60,985 nt of DNA from Candidatus Woesearchaeota archaeon (GTDB taxonomy: Archaea > Nanoarchaeota > Nanoarchaeia > Woesearchaeales > JAGVZT01), in the NCBI GenBank assembly GCA_017608295.1, contig JAFCGF010000009.1:1-60985 (forward strand), in the 5' to 3' direction. The notes below the pieces were generated by a model. The model did no database searches and was not told where the DNA came from. It was given only the letters and a program-made list of their open reading frames with translations. Each line of letters begins with the position of its first letter. Position 1 is the stretch's first letter. The position numbers and the translations under genes are program-made. This document shows, in pieces, positions 26,361 through 35,371 of this stretch.

Positions 26361-28133
26361 ATGGCCTACTGGCAACAGGGTGGGAGAATCGCTCTTGGAA
26401 GGATGAAGGAGGCAGTTTCCAATGCGCTGACTGCTTTGGTTGACCAGAAGACTGCTATTGCCCTGATTCTGTTCTTAGTCGTATTCCATGGAGTCAATAA
26501 CTACGTGGTCATGCAGAAGGATACTGTTTTTTTTACATCCCAGTCCGGTAGTATGTACATGGGCGCTGCATCTCTCACTCGCGAATTTGGGCGAATATCT
26601 CTGCGGGGTTGCTTGAAACTTCTCACATGGCATTATGCCAATCTTTATCCCGTAGTCTATCCTGGGTTCTCAGCAATGTTTCTTTCCCTGTTTGGATTCT
26701 CCCAGGATAACGCCGTGATGTCTAACCTTGTGTGGCTAGGGATTCTTCTCACTGCAGTGTACGCCATAACCTCCACACTTTTCAACCGAAAAAGTGCTCT
26801 TATGAGTGTGCTCATCTTGTCGTTTCTTCCAGGAATAGTTGCCGCTTCGAGGGGTTTCACGAAAGACCTTGCCCTGGCCGCAATGATTGCTGCGTCTCTT
26901 GCTTTCCTGCTTATCTCCCAGGGCTTGGAACATCGCCTGCCTGCTCTCCTGTTTGGCTTGACACTTGGTCTGACAGCCCTGACGTATCCTTCATTTATCC
27001 TCTTTGTCATCGGTCCGCTTATTGTGGGCGCCTTTGTTCCTGTGGTGAAGGCTTGTCGGGATTCCGGCATTGCTGCTTCCAAGAATCGTCTTGTCAACCT
27101 TCTGTTTGCAGCTATCATTGTTTTTCTCTTAGCTTCACCTTGGTATGTGACTCATGCCTTGGATTTCCTTGGAGTGCAAATGAATGAAGTCGATCCGCCT
27201 GAGGGGTTGCATCGCCCCATAGGTTGGGCATTGCAACGCCATTTTCCCCAACCTCTCTTTGCAGTCTTGACAATTAGCTTGATTCTTTTTTTCTTTGATG
27301 CTCGCGGCAGGGCCTTCTTGCTGGGTTGGATTCTGCTACCCCTGGTTTTCTATACTCTCTTGGACCTGAATGCATCCTACCATATCCTACGGTATATCCT
27401 CCCTGTGATACCTGCCGGAGCCATCCTTTTGAGCAGATTCCTTCAGAAAATTCTTGAGTTCTTTAACGGGGAGTCTTTAAGGCAAACGGGTTTTTTCTTC
27501 TCTATCCTTGTCGTTCTACTTATTGTGGGAATGTCCTTCACTTTGCTTCTGAGCCACGTGTGGAAGCGAGACTTGACCGGCCAGGTGGGAGATCATCAGC
27601 TTGTGGAGCCCTCGCTCCTCAACAAAGGCACTCGTCTTTCACCAGTGATAATTGCTGCTGATATCAAATCAGCAGTGGTCACCCTGGAGGACGAGTTCCT
27701 GGAGCACGAGGGTATGTCTGAGGTGTTTGTGATGAACCCCTTTGGCTACATCTCGGATATGCTGCTTTCTGAACTTGAAGTTAGGCAGATGCTTGGAAAG
27801 AGGCATCATTTTCTGAGTTCTTGTATCGAACAGGAGAATAGCTATCTGGGATGGGCTGGCGAAGAGAGGTGCATCGACCGTATCATATCAGCAGATTACC
27901 TGGTCATCGAAGGAGTCGGTGGAAGTTATTGGACTGAGAATGAGATCCAGAACTGGCCTTTGTCCCCGAGTTACCACTATATCGCCCAGAATCTTGATTA
28001 TTTCGAGGTGATATTGGAACTCCCCAACAACGACCTGGAACCGTATTTTGATATTCCTGCTGCGGATTTTGTGAATGGGACCACGCTTATCCTGAAACAA
28101 AAGGACATTTCCCCCCTAGACGAAGATTTGTAG
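26361..28133 (+). CDS. Membrane glycosyltransferase, PMT/ArnT-like (GT-C fold)
   Basis: This 590-residue protein has a first membrane span near 33-52, about ten more spans up to residue 400, and a soluble C-terminal domain of about 180 residues. The loop after the first span (MQKDTVFF) carries a single Asp, so the acid pair of PMT enzymes is less plain than in the protein at 1321. It stands alone on the plus strand between two leftward blocks and probably has a leaderless mRNA. It resembles the protein at 17337 in layout. Confidence 0.82.
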   Translation: MAYWQQGGRIALGRMKEAVSNALTALVDQKTAIALILFLVVFHGVNNYVVMQKDTVFFTSQSGSMYMGAASLTREFGRISLRGCLKLLTWHYANLYPVVYPGFSAMFLSLFGFSQDNAVMSNLVWLGILLTAVYAITSTLFNRKSALMSVLILSFLPGIVAASRGFTKDLALAAMIAASLAFLLISQGLEHRLPALLFGLTLGLTALTYPSFILFVIGPLIVGAFVPVVKACRDSGIAASKNRLVNLLFAAIIVFLLASPWYVTHALDFLGVQMNEVDPPEGLHRPIGWALQRHFPQPLFAVLTISLILFFFDARGRAFLLGWILLPLVFYTLLDLNASYHILRYILPVIPAGAILLSRFLQKILEFFNGESLRQTGFFFSILVVLLIVGMSFTLLLSHVWKRDLTGQVGDHQLVEPSLLNKGTRLSPVIIAADIKSAVVTLEDEFLEHEGMSEVFVMNPFGYISDMLLSELEVRQMLGKRHHFLSSCIEQENSYLGWAGEERCIDRIISADYLVIEGVGGSYWTENEIQNWPLSPSYHYIAQNLDYFEVILELPNNDLEPYFDIPAADFVNGTTLILKQKDISPLDEDL

Positions 28134-28213
28134 TTCTGGTTGGTCACTGATGAAGTGGCTGTATTGAAATACTTTAAGGTAACGGTTCCCGGCTCAATGA
28201 ACTCTGCGCATTG

Positions 28214-30316
28214 TTAACTTCCAGAGATGGTATATATGTCCGGCAGCATATATGGCCACAGCCTGCCAGGCTGATTGGCAATGAGCACCTCAAGAAGGTT
28301 AGTGCTATCATTAAGGAGTCCGGTCACGTCCATCAGGATTTCCTGCGGTCGCCGGTTTTCCCCAGGAACCAAGAGGCTGCCATTATAGAAGAGTGGCTCA
28401 TCATTCAAGTATACTTCTTCTATTATATGTGATTCGTCACCGTTTAATTCATTAACAACAAGAGCAGTTCTTGCCGTGCGGTTTTTACTGAGGTGGATAC
28501 GCAGATATAGTGTTGAGGTGCCAAGACAGCGTTGGCAGTCTTGAGAATCTACAAGGGGGCATTCCTCAATACACCTCCAGGCATCTATAGGTGGCCAGGG
28601 CTCTCCAAGATTCCAGGGTTCAAGATGGTCGCTGACTGCCACCCGCGCAGATTCGATATCTCTCGCGTCTCCAGCCTTGGCCAAAAACAAGCTGGAAGCA
28701 TCTACATGGCAGGGTTGTCGGACAAGGATTGAGGAACCAATCCTGGTTGCCGGTAAAGCGGGATTAAGACCGAAGGGTAACGCCTTCTCTCGAATGAGGA
28801 TGTATCTCCCAGAGAGGTTTAAAAATTGTCCTCCTGCCTGTTCGCGCCTGCGTATCGCATCCAGGGTGACATATTCAAGACCAGCGAGTTTACCCCGGAT
28901 AGTACCATGTGTTGAAACAATCTCTAACAACGCTTCTTCCGGCTGTTGCTTAAATCGTTGGTCCTCGGCAAGAACTTCAGCGATGTCCTCTAATGCACTC
29001 AGGGGTACTCCGGTGGAGAGGCACTCCTTCTGGGGGTTACTGATATGGAAAGCGGCCCAACTCACACCATTGACAATGACTAGAAAGAATACGAAGAGCA
29101 AGGCAAAAAGGCGTATGCCTTGCTTGTATTGCTTCATGAGTAATGGGAGAAGCCATCCCCACCCAACTGCCCAGAACAGAATTGTTGAAAGAGAAAGGCT
29201 ATGGAAATGATGGGTGTCGTGAAAGGGAAAATGCGACTGAAGGAACAGGGAGAGGATGAACCAGATGAGAAGAAGAATCGAGCCCTTGAACTCGATTGAG
29301 CCTAATTCCTTATGTTTATTCTTATGTTTACGCACGAGCCACAAGCAAAAAAGGAAAGGAAGAGGAAGGAACAACAGCCATGCCATAATCGCGGAGAAAC
29401 GCAGAGCACCTCCCATGAATCCCATAAAAGGAGAATACTGGGAAGGGTCCTCACAGAAATAGAACATATTCGCGATATTCTGGAGAAACGAATTAGTACG
29501 GGGCTCTTTCTCAAGAGGATTAACGTACTGTAAGAGAAAATTGTCATCCCAATCTTGAGTTGTCACTGCCATCTTTTCTCCCCTGGAAAACGGACTGATA
29601 AACGTCAGCAGCTTTCGAGTCTCAGAGAATCCATGGGAAGCCTCATAAGAGATATAGGGAAGAAAAAGGATGAGAAGGATACAACAACCGACAAGAAACC
29701 CTTTCCTATTTTTTTTATTCAGAGGCATCCCTAAAAAAAGAGCGGGGATGACAAGAAGTAGGACAGTGAACACAGTGATATGAATCTGGAGAATTATGCC
29801 GGCCAAGAGAAACAGAAGCACGTAGTACGCTGACTTTTTCTTATGAAGCAGAACAAGGAGGGAGTAGAAGAACAATGAGACAAAAACCGGCGCGATGTTC
29901 ACAGTAAAAGCGGTCCTAGAGGTAATCACAGACAGGTGAGAAGTTGCCCAAAGAAGCGCCGCAATGAACCCCACACGCTTATCCCAGAAATCCTTTCCAA
30001 TGCGGTATAACACATATGTTGTCACAGTGCTGAGCAGGATAGTGAGCAGCACAGGAGAGAATGGTGCTGTTGACAGAAGGGAGAAAAAAGAGAAGATGTA
30101 GTAGGGCATAGGGCCATAATGACCATAGAAGTTCCAGTTATCGTAGCCATATCTCGGAATCTTCCCTTCATGGATGAAATCATATGTTATAAAGGAGATT
30201 CTATTAGCCTCCCCAGCATAAGCCATATAACCTAATGGCCAAATCCGCAGGAGGAATGCAAGGGCAACGACTAACAGGATGAGCCATTCACCTTTTGACC
30301 ACTGCACCTTTTTCAT
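28214..30316 (-). CDS. Large membrane glycosyltransferase with C-terminal beta-rich domain
   Basis: This protein of about 700 residues has about ten membrane spans in the first 430 residues. A GEANR motif after the first span may hold the catalytic acid of a GT-C enzyme. The last 270 residues are soluble and predicted extracellular. They include a cysteine-rich bit (CIEECPLVDSQDCQRC) and a beta-sandwich-like end. The frame goes up to 30331, but ATG 30316 forms ATGA with the stop of the GT2 gene before it, so it is coupled to its likely donor-making partner. Confidence 0.83.
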   Translation of the reverse strand: MKKVQWSKGEWLILLVVALAFLLRIWPLGYMAYAGEANRISFITYDFIHEGKIPRYGYDNWNFYGHYGPMPYYIFSFFSLLSTAPFSPVLLTILLSTVTTYVLYRIGKDFWDKRVGFIAALLWATSHLSVITSRTAFTVNIAPVFVSLFFYSLLVLLHKKKSAYYVLLFLLAGIILQIHITVFTVLLLVIPALFLGMPLNKKNRKGFLVGCCILLILFLPYISYEASHGFSETRKLLTFISPFSRGEKMAVTTQDWDDNFLLQYVNPLEKEPRTNSFLQNIANMFYFCEDPSQYSPFMGFMGGALRFSAIMAWLLFLPLPFLFCLWLVRKHKNKHKELGSIEFKGSILLLIWFILSLFLQSHFPFHDTHHFHSLSLSTILFWAVGWGWLLPLLMKQYKQGIRLFALLFVFFLVIVNGVSWAAFHISNPQKECLSTGVPLSALEDIAEVLAEDQRFKQQPEEALLEIVSTHGTIRGKLAGLEYVTLDAIRRREQAGGQFLNLSGRYILIREKALPFGLNPALPATRIGSSILVRQPCHVDASSLFLAKAGDARDIESARVAVSDHLEPWNLGEPWPPIDAWRCIEECPLVDSQDCQRCLGTSTLYLRIHLSKNRTARTALVVNELNGDESHIIEEVYLNDEPLFYNGSLLVPGENRRPQEILMDVTGLLNDSTNLLEVLIANQPGRLWPYMLPDIYTISGS

Positions 30317-31035
30317 TGTCTCGGAGACCAAAGATTACTGAGCCACAGAAAAAGGAGAGTAACAAAACCCTTGGCCAGACGCGAGAAGCCGTATTTTGAT
30401 TGCCCATACCTTCGCTTCCTATGGTTTATCCTAATCTCGCTCACACGATAACCCTTTGACTTGAGGATATAGGGGATAAAACGGTGATGACCTGGCTGCA
30501 AAGTAAGGTTCTCCACGCTATTGCGTCTGTACGCCCTAAATGTACATCCGGAATCATGGATTTTATCTCCAAGGACAGCACGTCGCGCAAGATAGGCGAG
30601 GGATGAGATAAATCTGCGTTGCCACCCATCCCACCGGGGTTTTCTCCACCCGCACACCACATCTGTTGATTCCAGTTCCTGGAGCAAAGCAGGTATTTCC
30701 TGGGGGTCGAACTGGAGGTCGCCGTCCATGCTGATGATTGTCCTGCCCTTGGCGCGGCGGAACCCTTCAGCAAGGGCTGCAGAAAGACCCCTGTTCCTAG
30801 TGAAGCTGGCAATGCGTACCCGCGAATCCTTCTCACCCAGTGCAAACAACAGCTTACCAGTATTATCAGTGCTTCCGTCATCAACAAAGACAATCTCCCA
30901 GCCACTATCCAGCCTATCGAGAGCATCACGTAGCTCAGAATAGGTTTCTTCTATGCTCCGCGCCTCATCGTACACTGGCACAAGAACCGAGAGTTCTACT
31001 ATCGCCTTTCCTTTCTGATATGCCCTCACCACCAT
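30313..31035 (-). CDS. Family 2 glycosyltransferase, DPM1-type polyprenyl-phosphate sugar synthase
   Basis: This protein of about 240 residues has VLVPVYDE, VFVDDGSTD, SMDGDLQFDP near 92-101, and the HRKRRYGQSKYG motif typical of dolichyl/polyprenyl-phosphate mannose or glucose synthases. The first ten codons and the DNA before them are a copy of the junction between the asparagine synthase and SGNH genes near 32390, so the true start may be ATG 31035 or GTG 31029. A longer frame from 31086 runs through relic DNA and is not used. It is coupled to the large glycosyltransferase gene. Confidence 0.88.
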   Translation of the reverse strand: MVVRAYQKGKAIVELSVLVPVYDEARSIEETYSELRDALDRLDSGWEIVFVDDGSTDNTGKLLFALGEKDSRVRIASFTRNRGLSAALAEGFRRAKGRTIISMDGDLQFDPQEIPALLQELESTDVVCGWRKPRWDGWQRRFISSLAYLARRAVLGDKIHDSGCTFRAYRRNSVENLTLQPGHHRFIPYILKSKGYRVSEIRINHRKRRYGQSKYGFSRLAKGFVTLLFLWLSNLWSPRQ

Positions 31036-31114
31036 TCCGGCCAAATATGGCTTTTCCCCTCTTCGATTATAAACATTTCTATCCAAAGCAGAAGTGACAG
31101 CAGGTTCCGCAAAT
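31026..31114 (-). pseudogene. Relic of the 3' end of an asparagine synthase gene
   Basis: On the minus strand this piece matches about 90 bases of the 3' end of the asparagine synthase gene at 32388-32475. It even encodes FIIEEGK and PEWW then TGA, against FIIKEGK and PEWW in the intact gene. There is one base inserted and several changes. The match goes on into the first codons of the downstream gene. It is a duplicated gene junction, not a working gene. Confidence 0.8.
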
Positions 31115-31167
31115 GTCGGGTCCTTTCTGGTTCTTGTCTAGCGGCAAGGGATACTTGGTTCATATGA

Positions 31168-32397
31168 TTATTCATTAGGAATTAAATCTTTCTCCAAAAG
31201 GAAGTTGACTATCTTTTCTGCATACCATTCATAAACATAAGACGGTGGATGGATATTACGATATTCTTCTAATCCATTATCTCCGCACAAGAAATAACAC
31301 TCCAGGTTGTAAGTCTCGTATGGGTTCATTGTATAAGAAGGGGGAAGCTGGAATTGTTCAAGGCAATTCTCTACATCGCAAAAGTTGTACTGTAGCACAG
31401 GGTCAAATATAACTTTCTTGGTTTTATTATGCGTTTTAATAAATCTGTCAAACTCCCTTTTATTTATAAGATCTCCAACAATATTGGACTTTCTTAAGTA
31501 AGTACCTAACAGTTCAGATTCACAACGTTCATTATATACATAAAAATTAGATACAAAATCAGCCGTGTCTGGTGAACCTAGGTAACAGGTCTGGTTTACC
31601 AAATCAAAATAGTGGTTAACCCTGATTTGATTTACACTGATACTAATTAATCTGTAGAAAGCAAAATTCCTAACAAGATAGGGATGTATAGCTTTTAGAG
31701 TAGGATTCTCTGAAAATAAGGGGATATTTTCCAAGTATAATTCATTATTCTTTCTCAGCAATTCAACATTTTTTTTGTTTACATTCGTGGTGCGTTTAGG
31801 GTCTTCTTGCGCTGTATCCCAGAGAAATGCCCTTCTTCCACTATTATGGATTTGAATGATCAGCAGATCAGGGTCAAATTCTTTGATTATGGATTCTGCA
31901 TATGCTATTTTTTGTGACAAGACATAAGCACACACACCTGCGTTCCAGACTTCGAATTTGCCGGGGTATTTCTCATCAAGGATTTTTTGCATTATAGCAG
32001 GATAGGTATCATTATCACTTACTGAAATCCCATAGGTGTTAGACCCTCCCAGAACAAAAATCCTAAAAACATTCTCAGGTTTATCCCTATTCTTTTCTTC
32101 TCCCCTAAACCCTAAACTGTTGATTGTTACGATTCGATCCTTATACTTTGTTTCTTTAGGATGGATTTCAGAAAAATATACCTCTTTTGAATTGGGTTTA
32201 AGTTCATAGAGTTTATTAACATCTTCTGAAACTTGATGTGATTCTGTATCAGCCATTTGATAGTACAGACTTTTTGTGAGAAGGTTGTCTTCTAAGTTTG
32301 TAAACCTTAAGAAAATCTCCAGTAAGAAGACATTCATAATCACAACCGCTAACAAAACTAAAAGTGTTTTCCCTTTCTGAGATGCTTTCACCACCAT
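31168..32397 (-). CDS. SGNH-hydrolase-like protein with N-terminal membrane anchor
   Basis: This protein of about 409 residues has a membrane span near residues 11-29 and then a large domain with the SGNH block I in the form FVLGGSNTYG (near 115-121), block III WNAGV, and LLIIQIHNSG. Family knowledge: anchored SGNH enzymes such as AlgX/DltD relatives add or remove acyl groups on surface glycans. The frame is open up to 32574, but those codons overlap asparagine synthase. ATG 32397 or GTG 32391 (GTGA overlap with the asparagine synthase stop) is the likely start. A similar gene lies at 43852. Confidence 0.75.
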   Translation of the reverse strand: MVVKASQKGKTLLVLLAVVIMNVFLLEIFLRFTNLEDNLLTKSLYYQMADTESHQVSEDVNKLYELKPNSKEVYFSEIHPKETKYKDRIVTINSLGFRGEEKNRDKPENVFRIFVLGGSNTYGISVSDNDTYPAIMQKILDEKYPGKFEVWNAGVCAYVLSQKIAYAESIIKEFDPDLLIIQIHNSGRRAFLWDTAQEDPKRTTNVNKKNVELLRKNNELYLENIPLFSENPTLKAIHPYLVRNFAFYRLISISVNQIRVNHYFDLVNQTCYLGSPDTADFVSNFYVYNERCESELLGTYLRKSNIVGDLINKREFDRFIKTHNKTKKVIFDPVLQYNFCDVENCLEQFQLPPSYTMNPYETYNLECYFLCGDNGLEEYRNIHPPSYVYEWYAEKIVNFLLEKDLIPNE

Positions 32398-34283
32398 TCC
32401 GGCCGAATAGGCCTTTTCCCCTCTTTGATTATAAACGTTTCTATCCAGAACAGAAGTGACAATAGGTTCCAGATTTGACGTGAGTGATACAATGGGCTGC
32501 GGGAGAAGCCGCTCAACAGCCTGTCCATTGAAGTCTGGCGTAAGCCGGAGACTTCCAGGGCATGAGAATTGCACCCTCTGCTTAAGCGTTCAATGAGCTC
32601 ATTCCCCCACAATGTATGGATAGGCACAAAGAAACGCTGCTTTCTCTGCCCCACCATCTTCTTTGGAAGAATCTTCCTCGCGGCCCTCCTCAGGTAGACT
32701 TTGTCACTGAACAATCCCAGCTTCTGATGAACAGGGATGGCCCGCGACGCTGAGTCAACAGCTGCGGAGAGGTACGGCGGGCGTGCCTCAACACTGTGGG
32801 CCATAGTCATCCTGTCAGCCTTAGGAAGCATGCCATACGTCAGGAGGATAGAGCTATCCAGGCGTGCCAAGGCATCTATATCCGTCGTAGCGCCTTGCTT
32901 TTGGTGTGAAAGCAAGCTCTTCAAATTAAGATTTTGCTCGCTTCCTATGAGTCTACGCTCATCATCATCAAAGATAGACACCATAGCCAAATATTGATTA
33001 AGCGGGTGCTCCTCACTCAGGTAGCGCTTGGCGCGGAGAATCCCTTTGCTTCCGAGGTCATCCACATAGGGGAACAGGGCATTGAGGGGTCTTCGAGGAA
33101 TCAGGGGTAGAACTCCTGCAAATAGTTTCCTAACGTATTTGGGCCACGCCGCAATAAGTCGCTGACGCAGGTAGAGAAAGCGAATCTGTTCATAGCCATA
33201 GAACAACTCATCTGCCCCGTCGCCGGTTAGGACAACCTTGACATCACGTGATGCCTCCTTGCCTAGCAGATACATGGGAACAGTAGTAGGGTCGCTCAAC
33301 GCCTCATCCGCAAACCAGACTATCTCAGGCAGAAGCTCAAGATGCGATTCATCAACATGAATAGTTGTATGCTCCGTTCCAAAATGCTCGGCAATCTCGC
33401 GTGCAACCGAGGATTCATCGTGGCTTGGGAAGCTTGCTGTGTACGTCCTGATTGTTCTTTTCGCGCCACGTTCTCTGGTGAGAAGCGCAAGCAAGAGTGA
33501 TGAGTCAACTCCCCCAGATAAGAAGAGACCGAAGTCATCAAGGTCCTGAGTGGCAGCATCCACAGCACCTGAAAGCACATTGAGAAGGGCGCCAGCGGAT
33601 TTAGGGGGAGGAGTCATTGCTTTTTGTGGCTGGAATGTCTTGATGTTCAGAGTACCTTTAGTGTTAACCATAAGAACAGAACCGGGTGGAACCCTGTAAA
33701 TCCCCTTAATCATGCTCTCATCAAAGAGATTACACCCAAAGGTAAGGTAACCTACCAACGCATCAGGATTGATGGTGCGTTCCAGACCGGGAATCTGCAG
33801 CAGCGCTTTAAGTTCAGAAGCGAAGTATAATTTGTCATCTGGAGCAACTGTGTAGTAGAGCGGCTTTATGCCGTGAGAATCCCGTGAAAGGATAAGATGT
33901 TTTTTGAGCGGGTCCCAGATTGCAACAGCGAACATGCCATCAAGTCTTGTGAAACAGTCTGGGCCGAAATAGGTGTATGAAGCGAGCAGCGTCTCGGTGT
34001 CACAGTCAGTACTAAAACTATAGCCTGCAGCTTCCAACTCCTCACGGAGCTGGCTGTGATTGAAGAGTTCTCCATTGAAGACTACAGTTCTGCCCTGGGA
34101 ATCCTTGAACGGCTGGTCCGCAGCAGGAGTGGGATGCCGTATGCGCAGGCGCTGGCATCCGAGAGAGACCCTGGAATCCTCAAAAAATCCGCTCGCATCA
34201 GGGCCGCGGTGTCTCAAAATGCGCGCCATCCTTCTCAGTAGTTTAGGCTCCGGTCTGCCCGTAAAGCCAAGGATTCCGCACAT
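32388..34283 (-). CDS. Asparagine synthase (glutamine-hydrolysing) family, copy 2
   Basis: This 631-residue protein begins MCGILGF with nucleophile Cys2. It carries RHRGPD, FNGELFN and the ATP-binding motif SGGVDSS, so both glutaminase and synthase halves look active. It starts its own transcript: a TATA-like TTTATAC sits at about 34305-34311, 25 bases before the ATG, so the mRNA is probably leaderless. It is coupled to the SGNH gene. It differs from copy 1 in most variable regions, so the two are not recent duplicates. Amidation of a glycan acid is the likely role by context. Confidence 0.94.
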   Translation of the reverse strand: MCGILGFTGRPEPKLLRRMARILRHRGPDASGFFEDSRVSLGCQRLRIRHPTPAADQPFKDSQGRTVVFNGELFNHSQLREELEAAGYSFSTDCDTETLLASYTYFGPDCFTRLDGMFAVAIWDPLKKHLILSRDSHGIKPLYYTVAPDDKLYFASELKALLQIPGLERTINPDALVGYLTFGCNLFDESMIKGIYRVPPGSVLMVNTKGTLNIKTFQPQKAMTPPPKSAGALLNVLSGAVDAATQDLDDFGLFLSGGVDSSLLLALLTRERGAKRTIRTYTASFPSHDESSVAREIAEHFGTEHTTIHVDESHLELLPEIVWFADEALSDPTTVPMYLLGKEASRDVKVVLTGDGADELFYGYEQIRFLYLRQRLIAAWPKYVRKLFAGVLPLIPRRPLNALFPYVDDLGSKGILRAKRYLSEEHPLNQYLAMVSIFDDDERRLIGSEQNLNLKSLLSHQKQGATTDIDALARLDSSILLTYGMLPKADRMTMAHSVEARPPYLSAAVDSASRAIPVHQKLGLFSDKVYLRRAARKILPKKMVGQRKQRFFVPIHTLWGNELIERLSRGCNSHALEVSGLRQTSMDRLLSGFSRSPLYHSRQIWNLLSLLFWIETFIIKEGKRPIRPEWW

Positions 34284-34301
34284 ATTCTCAAGGACAGTCG
34301 T

Positions 34302-34313
34302 GAAGTATAAATC
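34302..34313 (-). promoter_or_regulatory. TATA-like box for a leaderless asparagine synthase mRNA
   Basis: On the minus strand GATTTATACTTC is centred 25 bases before the ATG at 34283, the spacing expected when transcription starts at or next to the start codon. Confidence 0.5.
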
Positions 34314-34348
34314 TCTTATGATACAGACGCTTAATTCGCTTCAGTAAT

Positions 34349-35371
34349 CTATTTGCTTCCAACATACAGCCGCCTGACCAACTTTCCAATGAAATGCCGG
34401 TCTTTCTTAAGCAGAAATAGTGCCCCTACAGAACCAAATCCTGGGGAGATGGTTCCAAGTACTATTGCAATGAATGTCCCTGGAATCTCGATAGCCCGAG
34501 GCGACCATCTGATAGACTCCACAAAAACAGCAATGAAGTAAATGGCCAGTACTGCGAATAGGGGGATGAGAGCCTGTCTGATGAATATTGAGATAATTCC
34601 AGTTACGGCCAGGAAGAACAGGAAAAACAACGGAAGGAATATGTACAGGTTTGAAAGAGAGGGGTTCTCCTTAAAAAGCCTGAAAACAGAGAGGCCGTAG
34701 GTGAACCGCTGCTTCACAAAAGGCATCAACAATCGCCGATTGTGGTGATAGACAACAGCAGATCCTGAATAATAGATTTTCTTTTCTTCACGAACAATCC
34801 TATTGCAGATGTCAATATCCTCTCCCGTTATCAGCTCTTCATTGAACCCTTCAAGCTTTACCATGGCATCTTTTGAGACAATAAGATTGCATGTTGGAAG
34901 GCTTCCGCAGAACCTGTCTCTCGCGAGCTGTTTCCGGAAACTGGAGATGCCAGTCACAAGAATGGACTTTGAGGCATTTCCCACAACCTGCTGGGATAGG
35001 GGCTCAGACGGGGGCGTGATATTCGGGCCTCCCACTGCCCAGATATTTTCATCCCTGCTAAAACAGGAAATCACGCTTGTCAGCCAGTCGCTACAGGGAT
35101 AAGCATCCGCATCGATAAAAGCGAAATACTGGCACTGGGAGAAGGCCTGCAAGCCGAGATTCCGTTTGCCCGCAATAGATTTCTCTCCAGTCACTAGCAG
35201 TCGGATACGCGAATCATCACGAAGCTTCTGCGGGAGCGTCACCTTAACGTCAGGCAGGAGCACCAAGAGATAATTGGTGTACTTGAGAGTTAGGATATGC
35301 TCCACACACTCTACCACATAGCCATCCCATCTTACAAAAGGGATCAGGATGTGGACAAGGGGTTTATCCAT
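34349..35371 (-). CDS. Family 2 glycosyltransferase with C-terminal membrane spans
   Basis: This 340-residue protein has HILIPF near the start, the metal-binding FIDADAYP near 85-92 and a GEDIDICNR catalytic-base region. Two or three membrane spans follow after residue 240. This is the layout of membrane-bound GT2 enzymes that add sugars to lipid-linked or surface chains. The frame opens with GTG 35380, but ATG 35371 overlaps the rSAM stop by 8 bases and is preferred. It is coupled to the rSAM gene before it. Confidence 0.88.
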   Translation of the reverse strand: MDKPLVHILIPFVRWDGYVVECVEHILTLKYTNYLLVLLPDVKVTLPQKLRDDSRIRLLVTGEKSIAGKRNLGLQAFSQCQYFAFIDADAYPCSDWLTSVISCFSRDENIWAVGGPNITPPSEPLSQQVVGNASKSILVTGISSFRKQLARDRFCGSLPTCNLIVSKDAMVKLEGFNEELITGEDIDICNRIVREEKKIYYSGSAVVYHHNRRLLMPFVKQRFTYGLSVFRLFKENPSLSNLYIFLPLFFLFFLAVTGIISIFIRQALIPLFAVLAIYFIAVFVESIRWSPRAIEIPGTFIAIVLGTISPGFGSVGALFLLKKDRHFIGKLVRRLYVGSK

